From assembly GCA_037783415.1 (NCBI GenBank), contig JAZGTN010000236.1, positions 1,240,001 through 1,304,000 of the forward strand: 64,000 bases of DNA, written 5' to 3'. This DNA is from Leptasterias polaris. Its lineage: Eukaryota > Echinodermata > Asteroidea > Forcipulatida > Asteriidae. Shown here piece by piece: positions 16,501 through 28,500 of the stretch (positions are counted from its first letter, which is position 1; each line of letters starts with the position of its first letter). A program made the position numbers and the translations under genes. Under the pieces are notes generated by a model. It was given only the letters and a program-made list of their open reading frames with translations, was not told where the DNA came from and searched no databases.

Positions 16501-19500
16501 TTTAACAATAAAATCATCAAAGCGTAAAATTTGTAAAAGTACGCCAACATCATACATGTTGGTAGGTGGACGACAAATGACGGCTCAACCTCTCCACCTA
16601 CCCGTCTTCGGGATGCTCCTCCAAATGTTTCACGACTTTCTGATACAGCGGGTAAATAACATCAATCTCTAAGACAGACAGCGACTGAGCAGCGAGCAGT
16701 CTCCTCAGAATGCAGTTTTCAATCGCCTCGGCTTTCACACTGGTCCGAAACGAGTCTAAAATCAAGATAAAACACTCTTCAGTTACTGGTTTGTAAGAAG
16801 ACTGACTCCCATGTGAGGTTTGAATCCCATTTAAACTACAGAACAAGTTCTTAGTCAGTGTTTTCATTGGCGGTTGCAACTATGGCTATGACTAGAATTC
16901 CACGTCATCATGAATTGACATTAAAAACAATGAAGTCTGAACATTCCAGGTCAGAGTGCATGCAACCCAACACCCTTGTAAAAATCAGACAGAAACTATT
17001 CCATCTTTTATTTATAACAATAACCACTTCTGGGCCCAACTTCATATAAATTGTGCTTACCAGAATAAGGTTAATGGCCAAAATAACCTTCTACATGTAC
17101 AATTTGTGACTGGTTTCCTGCGCATTTATACTTAGAAAAGGATAAATGTCCCTTACTGACCTACCTTTATTCTTGTAGCCACTTTCCTTGCAGAATTGCG
17201 CACCTAAGCTCGGCCTGGATGACACATGGGGTGTGATGCCATTTTGCACATTGTTTGATAACAAAGTCCTGATTAATACATCCAGAAAGGCCTGTACACA
17301 TGAACTGCAACAACAACAATTTTATTAATTGATAAGGATGTTTTTCTTTTCTTTTTGGCAAGACCACAATGTCAAGATGATCGCCATCACTTACGTTTAC
17401 ACTTACACTTCTGCTGACAGTTTGGCTGGTCAATGCCCATCTTTTACAAAGAAACTGATAATCAGCAGCTGGTAGAGTTTTGCAGGTAAACTGACTTGAA
17501 GTGGTCAGTTTCTTGACCCCCAATGGTGGTTTTGGCCATGATCAGTGGATCACAAACAAGACTGAGATTGCAGACAACCCCCCCCCCCCTCGTCTCTGTT
17601 CATGACTGTTGTTCCCCTCCTTATCAACCCAACCTGAACTCCCTTCTAACCTAAAGAGATTGCCACATGAAAGATCAACACAATGAACAAGGAATGCTGC
17701 ACTCGAAGCCCACCTACATCAAAGTTACCATTTCTTGTGTTTTTTGTTTGCCTGGCTACAATCGTTCCTACTCAGGCACTTCTGGCAGTGACCCTAATAA
17801 ACTAAAACAAAAATTCTTCCTTTTTATTCAAAAGAACGCTTCTGAATCAAAGTTGGGAAAAACAGACTTACCTTTCTAGAGGGTTTTCTTCAATCAACTC
17901 CGTTGAGGTTCCATCCCCAAAGTATGGCTTCAGTTGGTTCACCAAATCCTGCTGCTCTTGCAGTGATGGTGTAGATCTCTCAAAGACCTGATAAATTAGC
18001 ACACCGTCCTGGAATGAAGACAATGCCGTTAGTTTCAGGGCAACCTCGTTCCCAGGGCTGATCGATCTCGCTTCACCAAAGAAGTCGCTTTTTTGAGCCA
18101 ATCAGTGGTTTAATTTCGGCACATCCCTACCCTAGGGGTTAGTGACGAGAGATATTGAACAGAGCCCTGTCCATGGTAGCGAGGCTGGTTTTAGGGTAAT
18201 ACAAACAAGCACCAGACTATGGGCTTTACAGTGTATGGCTTTGGTATCGGCTTAGGCTCCATCAGCCAACACAAAAACAGGCCTTGCTCATGATGTGACA
18301 TCACTGGTGGAAGAAACAGTTCCAAAACATCTGAATTTCATTGCAACGATGCTGTTGTTGTAGCAAAGGCATTTCTTGTTCTGCTAGTGATGCCATGTAA
18401 TACATTATGAGCAGCCATCGAGCAGCCATCGAGCAGCCATGCTTGTTCTTGTGGGCGCTTCCCAGAGAGCATTATTTTAAATGAAATAAATTTGGAAAAC
18501 AAAAAAAATCTAAATGGGGATGCACCAGGTACATTTTCACCTGGTTAATTACATGTACTTGTTAATTACAAACTTTTACATGGCATATGGATAAGGTAGT
18601 ACTGCACACATCCTTTAAAGAGGGTCTCCAAGCTCATGAAGTTTTGTGATCCACTAGTTTTCCAATAGAGTCCTCATGAAAGTGTGAACAAAATTACAAG
18701 TCTCTAACCTTACATTAAAATGGTGTAAAATGTCAATTTGTTAAATACTGCTTACGTGATGGATGCAAAGTGGTCAATATTGCATGCCAATATTGTGGTG
18801 AAATTTTTTTTCAATTGCTAACATAGAGTGTATGTTCTTAAAAACAATAACAGAAAACCCTTACCTTACAAATTCTGAAATTATTCTGGGGGTTTCTAAG
18901 CAGCATATTTAGGCAGTATTTCATACGGGGTGGGTCACTAGAATGGGGAAAAACAAGATTCAAGTTATTAGCATATGCACTGCTATATTATTATGGCGCC
19001 CTCTAGTGACCTTATTGCTAGTGTATTCACTTGTGCACTACAGTAAGCAGAGAGAAAATCATGTGCCAAGACTCATGAATAAACTGAAAACCCACAACTT
19101 TTTGTGTAAACCAAAGATTTCAAGGTCATGGCTTTTATGGAATTTTGAAAATTGTCAAACATCGTGCCCTTTGGGTTGTCGACTTTCGACCTGGAGCATT
19201 TTGAGTACAAATTTTGATGACAAGCATTGGGTAATAATGGCAGCAACAGCAGTAGCAGCAGCGGTGGCAGTGGCGGCAGCAGCAGTAGCTGTGGCGGCGG
19301 CGGCAGCAGTTTACCATGTAATGATTTAAGGGTCTTACCAAGAGAACAGATCCAATGGACAGTAATGACTATGCTGCTCCCACACACCATTCTGGACCTA
19401 AACAGACAAACACCGACATCAATTTTAAACAATTATTCACTTCTAGATCACAGCAGAAAAAAGGTCTCAGTATAATTTTCTGTTCCCCATAACATAGTTT

Positions 19501-22500
19501 CTACCAACATCAAATAAAACAATCACATTAATTGGTCTTTGGTGAAAAAAAAATTCAACTTGATTGGTCATTATTTAAACAGCCAATTTAATTATGAAGC
19601 AAAACAGACAATGTGGTTTGCTGGTGAAACCAAATGAACCAAATGGCAAACTTGATTGGTCATTGATACCCAAAACATTTGATTATGTGGCAATGTGATT
19701 GGTTGGTTGGTGGAAACCAGAGAACCATCCTGAATGGTTGTTGATGAAATGCCCAATTGGTTATACAGACAACTTCATTGGTTGGTGAAACGAAAGAACC
19801 AACTTAATTGGCTGTTCATTGATACCTTATGGTGTTGATGCAGACACACACGGCAGACTGAACACTTAATGGCAAGATCATCTGGAACATGGTGAGAAGG
19901 GGGAAGAAAACCTCTCTTTGGCTAAAACAAGAGATATGCAAATAAACAAACTAATTAATAAGTTCATGGTTCGGCAGATTTAGTTTAAAGGCCCTGTACA
20001 CTATTGGTAAGATCGAAAAACTAAAATGTTCACAGATTCACACATAACTTACATGATTTAAACTAAGTAATGGTAGAAAGGGTTCCTTAAAATATTTCTG
20101 CCTAAAATGCTATCGTTTCTGAGAAATGAGTAAAACAATAGTTTTTATCACGCGTGATAATAAACTCGATGTTTGAAAAACAGAAAACACATAAGGTCTC
20201 TTTTCACTATTTTCTCGTGACCTCGATGACCAATTGAGCTCAAATTTTCACAGGTTTGTTATTTCATGTATGTGGTTGATTACACAAAACATGAACACTG
20301 TCTGTGATTATTTTGTCAGCTCTGCCAATCCTGTATAATACCTTTAATCAAAGAAATATGCAAATAAACTGAATAATTAATAAAAACTATAATTTTGAAA
20401 TTTTAAGCCAAGTCAAAGAAACAAGCAAAGAAACTGAATAATCATTGAAACCAATGTTTTGAATATTTTGGGTGTTTCAAAAAAATATGTTAATACATGT
20501 AAGTGCTCTTTGCGAAATATAAATGTGTGATACATGCATAAATACAGTACTAGACCTAGCGGCCTTTCACTTTCGTAATACACTACAGTGACGTCCTGGA
20601 GATCAGGTACCATCTCTGGGGCGGAAAAATTTCAAAGCTTCTGAAGTCAAATCGTACCTGCAAGAAGCCACTAATTTCACAAGATTTACATTCCATGGCG
20701 GCATACATTTTGCTGCGATGGGTTTTGGACGTCATATATTCCTCATTAATCCGTCATTTTCGTGAAATAATGCAGCTCCCAATGTTAAAGAAAAGTCAAT
20801 TTTGTTCGTTTTTTCAGTGTCTGACGTGCGTACGCGTACATTCGCGTGTAAGATGCAGGATGCATGACGCGCATATCCTCACAGTGTCTGCTGTGCATAC
20901 GCGCTTATTCGCTTGTAAGACGCAGGGTGTAAGACGCAGGGTGCATGACACGCATATCGTGCGTTGCGTTTGCATGTTCTTACGCTGTGCTGTCAAGATA
21001 CTGTGACCAAAAAGTGCGATATGAATTTGTTGCATTTTGCGGTATGCGTAATCTGCACCCATGCAAACATACGCAAACGCCGGCGTCTTGGTTTTTCTTT
21101 ATTAAAAGTTTGCATAATTGTTAAGCGTTGGGAGCTGCATTGTTTCACGCAAATGACGGATTAATGAGGAATATATGACGTCCAAAACCCACCGCAGCAA
21201 AATGTATGCCGCCATGGAATGTGAATCTTGTGAAATTAGTGGCTTCTTGCAGGTAAGATTTGAGTTATGAAGCTTTGAAAATTTTCCGCCCCAGAAATGG
21301 TACCTAATAGTTAGGACTCTGTATCTGTGTACAGCACAGAGGAAGAGTCCTATATAGGGCTATACTAGACCAAGCAAATAAAATAGTAAAATATTTGTGT
21401 TTTGTTGTTATTTAGCCCTTGAGAAACACTGTGTTAGGGTCAGGCCATTCACTGTTTTTGTGCATTTATACAATAGATGGTTTTGGTTGATAGGCAGTTG
21501 ACAAAGCTCATCAGAAATAAGGGTTAGAAATTTACACTGGACAGTACGAATGAGGCCGGTGATTTTAGTGTCCAGCCAGTAAACAAGTTCGGCAGTCTTG
21601 TGTTTTTCAACTGAATAAAAATACCTCACTGTTAATATCTTTAAAAAAAAACTATGTAGAAATGTTGGCTTTGGGTGTCATACACTGTAAATACCTTTCA
21701 TTTTCAAGAGTAGCAAAATATACTTTATCAGAACGACAAATGAGATAAATTTTGTCTTATATGTCTTAGTGCTTGTTCAAACATAAACAGTTAAATGCAT
21801 GTAAAACTGTGTCAGCAATTATATTTCTCATCGAATCTGGTCCTGTACAAAAACTTCTGGTCCAGTAAATATTTTGAGCAGCAGTCTTGTGGAGATTCCC
21901 CAAAAACTTGAGCCTTACTATTTTCTCATGGAATGGGAACAAAACCTACTCTTCCAAACACAACAACATGCTTCCAGAATAGAAATCCTTAAAAAAAGAA
22001 AATACCTTTATTTCGATACTAAATGTAGGATTATCAGACAGTTTCTCTGGACTTGGCAAGAAACAGAAATCTGGATAGCTGAGTACGTAGGACTTGTTGA
22101 CATCAATCTGGGAACAAAGACGTTTCTTGGGGCGTTGAGACCCAAACCGCTGGATGGCTGCCTCAAGGAAATCTTTGGTGGTTGAAATCATTTTCTGGGA
22201 AGAATTTGCAAGAAAAGAAAAAGTAGATTTACCTGTTGCATGCTCAAACTTGGGACTTCAGACATTATTAGTTACCACACAAGCACGAGTGAAATACAAC
22301 AAATATTTAGTGTTTCTGTTTCCCATATCCAAGTTGGAAATTGGATGCAGACGTTCTATATTTTTTTCCGTATTTAACGAGCACAAGTTTGACAACAAAT
22401 TTATCTTGAAGCAAATTTGACACGTAGCTTAAACTTCAGATTTGATTGTGATGCATTCACTATCTGGATTTGTCATTTCATGAAGCACAGATTTATGAAA

Positions 22501-25500
22501 AAAACGCGTTCATGTTTGGGTTTTTTTTCGTTGGCGTAAAAACAAAGCATACTGGTCAAAATAAGTATCACTGCTTACCACAGAATTCTTCACTGATATA
22601 GCGTGTAAATTTGATGGGCTGTAAGCACAGGATTACATACATGATAAGCTGCATAAAATTGTGCCCAGGTCACAATTTTATCAAGCTTGTATTGTAAGCA
22701 CAAAAATATGTTTAGCGAAGACAATAACTGTTAAACAGAAACAGGTTACCAGCCAATAAGGCATGTCATTCACACTGTTGGTGCCCCGTTATTATTTTTT
22801 ACAAAAGCAATATTTCAGACCCAGATTTTCTTCTGCAAGGGAAGTGTTTCAAGTCACCTTCTCTTATCTTTGCAAACTTTTAGAAAGTTATGTACAGTTG
22901 GGTGAATGATCCATGATGGCTTCCCTCGACCTAGGACAACAACTACCAAGAGGGAACCTGTGCAAGCACAAGCTTCTCTTTTCAAGTAATTTGGACTCAA
23001 CAAGTTCAAGGGAAGTAATGCTTAAGAATACATACTGGAAGGCAGATGAACTCCGACCCCAGTATTGGCTGGATCAATGTCTGGACATAATCATGGCAGA
23101 GGGTCCAATCTTCATCGCAAACCTGAAAATAATAATAAAATAGTTGAATAAGTTTGGAATAGAATAAAGGTGACTGATGGAGGAAATATTACTAGTATCA
23201 CTATTAATTTCTAGTAATGAAACCAAGGATGCCTCAAAAACAGTAGGCTTCTAACAGTACAAATATTTCATTTAAGGTTAACTAAAACATTAGGGTGACA
23301 GTAAATGCTGCAGGAACGGTTGTTTAAATTGAAATCAGCATTCCCTGACCTCCTCCGCTTCTTCCAACTGGTCTGTACCATCCCTGTTACATCAGCAACC
23401 GCAGAGAGAAGTTTTTCAACAATGAAAAGAGTAAAAACATATTTACGTGCTACTATGAGCCACAGTCGACTGACCCATCTTGATGTGGCCTCGCAATCGA
23501 ATGCGACATGACACAGGAACTACTCCAACATCCCAACAAAGTTGTCGATGAGTTTGCCCGAAAAGGACACCGCATTTCACTAATCAAGTACGCATGAGCT
23601 TTTTCAAACAATGTAATTATATGCCTATCCCATAATATTCTCAATCAAAGTCGTTACACCACTGCAAGCTTTTGTTCTGTTCACCGTTTTGGAGTCAAAA
23701 TAATTTGCATGCAACTGCATCATGTGTTGTTTGATTATTGTATCTTTCTACTGTACTTATTACGCGACAAAAATACATGAAAAATACGATGTTTATAATT
23801 ATGTTGCTCTTCGACTCCCAAAATAAAATAGCAGTAGCGGAAGTTTAGAGGGTAACGTCACATGCAAAAGGTCTTAGCACCCCCGAAAATTGTGGCTCTA
23901 GAACCGCGCCTGACTTAATCACTGTAGCTCAGAAGCACAATGGTGCTGCAATGAACCAGAAACACCAAGGTTAACCCCCACTCTTCCACAATGTGATTTT
24001 GGGTTATTTTACTTGCACTACCAATTCTAGTACACAAGACTATTATTTGAAACATGTACAATGTAGGAAATGTGAACCCACTAGATGTGTTCAAGAGTCT
24101 ACTTAAAACCCATCAGCTTAGCATATGACTTTCAAGTTTTTGTCATGCCATTTCTTTTCCCTACAATGGCCAAAATGGTAGCTCAAGAAACCGCTCAAGA
24201 AACCGCTCGTGTCAGAGGCATAGACATTGAAGGAGTATTGACACAGTGCCTCCAAAACACCAGGAACATGTACTCGGTTAACTTATAATCACACTTATAA
24301 TCACTGGGACCTACTTGTTATTGTTTTTAACATTCAATTTATAGCGTAAAGGTCTAACAAGGTTAAAACTAAGTTTGAACAAAGAAGTTACTATTGAACT
24401 GGTCGAAACATTTTCTAAATACACAGAGTTGTAAGGATGTAGAGTTGTGTTTTGTTTTTAATGTAAACAATGACATATTTATTTATTTATTTATTTATTG
24501 ATTGCTTATATTTTATCAGGGTAACCCGTCACAAATGCAAGTTAGAAGGTGAGCCATGGAGGAAGAAACACTTCATGCTACTTGCATTAGTGTATTACAA
24601 GAAAAAACTAGAGCTTAATTGCATTTGTGCACAAATGCAGAGCTGTTTCGCTAATAATATTTTCAAATTTCTCAAATGAATATGAAAGTCTTTTTGTATT
24701 CTAAGCAGTTATGATGTATCAAGCCTGTTTAAAAAAGAATTTTGATTATAGCATGCTCCGTTAGCAATTTATGACTTTAAGGGGCAAAAAATGAAAATAT
24801 CTTAACAAATCGTGTAATGACGTCATCATGACGTCTTTACAGGTGTAACAGGAACTCGACATTATCTAACGACTTGGCAAGTTTCAACGTGATCAGACCT
24901 ATACTTTTGGAGATATACGACTTCAAAAAGTGCACCTTTAATGTCACGTCACGTGACCCCTGATGACGTAATCAATCTAAAACTTCATACTAAGCTTGGG
25001 CGATACCACGATATTATCGAAAATCTCGATACTATTTTTTAAACGATTACGATATCGTGTCTGTTTTTTTAAATCGCAATATCGGCAAATCGCGGTTTCG
25101 ATGAAGTATCGCGATGCATTTCCTAATCGAGATGATATGAGCTGTTTAAAAACATAAAAAGGCACCGACCGCAACCGCAAGATTCCCTACTATTGATCCC
25201 CGGCTGGGATTCTTCGAAAAGACCGACATCAAACAGAGTCCTCATACAGACCAACATCAAACAAACGAAAACTGTGCGGTATTGCTCACGCACGTACATG
25301 TATAAAAACGTTCCTCGGACGTTTCCCGACCACGAGGCGATTTCTCACAAAGGGAATTTCCCTTGCCTTTTCGTTCCCACAGCTACACGCAATTCCTTCA
25401 CCCCCTAACTATAAAGTTTACCACGTTAGGAGCATGCAAGCACATCTGCGGGATTGAGGTGATGAATACTATGGCAGTGCTGTGAGAAGCACTACGTCAT

Positions 25501-28500
25501 AATTATTCACGCGATCGGCCAATCGGAAAGCTGTGAGAAGCACCATGTCATAATTATTCACGCGATCGGGCAATCGGAAAGCTGTGAGAAGCATACGTCA
25601 TAATTATTCACGCGATCGGCCAATCGGAAAGCGGCCGGTCAGGAATCAGCCTGTGCCAATTGCGTTCGTGGTGCTTCGGGTAACATGAAAAATAAAACCA
25701 TGGCTAGAATGGAGAGCCTTACAGCCTTTATGAAATTTCCTTACATCAATAACCAATTCGCGGCACTTCAGTTTTAACACTTTTTAAATCTGAAGTGGGT
25801 TCCCTCATCAACACACGTCACAAATTAACCGCGATATCATCGAATATCGCGATATATTTTTGACGATGTATCGTGAATGAAAAAAAGCAATATCGCCCAA
25901 GCTTACTTCATACATATGTTGGCTGCCTGACGGTCATCATGTGTATCAATTTTGAAGCGATTACACAAAACTTCGCAACACACATCTTCTCAAAGTGCAT
26001 TTTGAACATTTTTCCAACTGCCGCTAGAGGGCGCTCTTTAATATTATTACGTCATTGGTATTTTTTTTTGAAAGTACATCTTAGCCGCACACTAACATCG
26101 TTAAAAGCAACTTCATAACATTTAGCACTTTTGAATTACAAGGCACTTCCTGTTTCGACTGGAAGTAGAGGTCACATGAGGTCACGCACACTGAATAAAA
26201 TGAAGCCCTGATTAATCCCTACCCAATCCTGCAAACAGAATCCTACGGTCTCTTGTGGCTGATTTGATACGCATTTTCAAATATTTAAATTATAAACCTT
26301 TAAGATGACGTCACGTGACAGGTGATGACGTCATCATGACGAATTTGTTTCAAGACCTTCCTTGCACCAATGCCTTTCATCACTGAAAGTTTCATTGCAA
26401 TTGTTTATCGGCAACTATGAAAAAAGGTGCTTGGAACGAATTGTGCGTTATTTCAATGACTTCCGGAAGTCTGAAAAATAAAAATAAAAACTTTAACAAA
26501 AACAATAGCTGTTTCGCTGCGCTGCGAAACAGCTAAAAAAAAAAAAAAAAAAAAAAAATAATAATTATAGTGATAAGTTAGTGTTCAATACCAAGAAAAA
26601 CTAGATATCTTGTAAAACTGTACCTTTAATAGAATATAACCTGACGAATGATGACGTCATGATGACGTCAATTATTTTTCGAATCAGTTATGACATATCA
26701 AGCCTGTTTAAAAAATAATTTGGATTAAAGCATTGTCCGTTAGCAATTTCTGACTTAAAGGGGCAAAAAATGAAAAAATCATAACAAATCGTGGGATGAT
26801 GTCATCATGACGTCATTACAGGTTTAACAGGCACTTGCCATTATCTAACGACCTGCCAAGTTTCAACTTAATCAGACCTATACTTTTGGAGATATACGAC
26901 TACAAAAAGTGGACCTTTAATGTCACGTCACGTGACCCCTGATGACGTAATCAATCTAAAACTTCATACATATGTTGGCTGCCTGACGTTCATCATGTGT
27001 ATCAATTTTGAAGCGATTACAAAAAACTTCGCAACACACATCTTCTCAAAGTGCATTAAGAACCGTTTTCCAACTGCCGCTAGAGGGCGCTCTTGTGTAT
27101 CGTGACGTCATCGGTATTTTTTTTAACTGCACACCTATGCCGGACACTAACATCGTTGAAAGCATTTTCATAACATTTAGCACTTTTGAATTACAAGGCA
27201 CTTCCGGTTTCGACCGGAAGTAGAGGTCGTATGAGGTCAAATGATGACGTCATCATGGCGTCAATTTTTTTTCGAAGCAGTTATGACGTATCAAGCCTGT
27301 TTAAAAAACAATTTGGATTAAATCATGTTCCGTTAGCAATTTCTGACTTAAAGGGGCAAAAAATGAAAAAATCATAACAAATCGTGTGATGAAGTCATCA
27401 TGACGTCATTACAAGTTTGACAAGAACTTGCCATTATCTAACGACTTGCCAAGTTTCATTGTGATCAGACCTATACTTTTGGAGATATACAACTTCAAAA
27501 AGTGCACCTTTAATGTCACGTCACGTGACCGCTGATGACGTCATCAATCTAAAATTTCATACATATGTTGGCTGCCTGACGGTCATCATGTGTATCAATT
27601 TTGAAGCGATTACACAAAACTTCGCAACACACATCTTCTCAAAGTGCATTTTGAACAGTTTTCCAACTGCCGCTAGAGGGCGCTCTTGTGTATCGTGACG
27701 TCATCGGTATTTATTTTTAACTGCACACCCTTGCCGGACACTAACATCGTTGAAAGCATTTTCATAACATTTAGCACTTTTGAATTACGAAGGCACTTCC
27801 GGTTTCGACCGGAAGTAAAGGTCGCGTGAGGTCATGCACACTGAATAAAATGAAGACCTAATTTATCCCTACCCAATCCCGCAAACAGAAACCTACGGTC
27901 TCTTGTGGCTGATTTGATACAGATTTTCAAATATTTAAAATAGAAACCTTTAAGATGACGTCACGTGATAGGTGATGACGTCATCATGACGAATTTGTTT
28001 TAGGACCTTCCTTGCACCAATGCCTTTCATCACTGAAAGTTTCATTGCAATTGCTCTTTAGGAACTATGCAAAAGGCCGCTTAGAACGAATTGTGCGTTA
28101 TTTCAATGACTTCCGGAAGTCTGAAAAATACAAATAAAACTAGAGCTCAATTGCATTTGTGAACAAATGCAAAGCTGTTTCGCTAATAATATTTTCAAAT
28201 TACTCAAGCGAATATGAAAGTTTGTTGTGTGTACATAATCAAGTTAATAAATACACTATTGAATGCCTTGTGAGATCCAATTCATTGTCTATATATCTTG
28301 TAAAACTGTACCTTTAATTTAATATAACATGGCGAATGATGACGTCATGATGACGTCAATTATTTTTCGAATCAGTTATGACATATCAAGCCTGTTTAAA
28401 AAATAATTTAGATTAAAGCATGTTCCGTTAGTAATTTCTGACTTAAAGGGGCAAAAAATGTAAAAATCATAACGAATCGTGTGATGACGTCATCATGACG

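Noticed and set aside
24085..24288. 67-codon + ORF
   Set aside because: No domain, splice context or similarity that I recognise; an internal repeat of AQETAQETA comes from a short tandem duplication.
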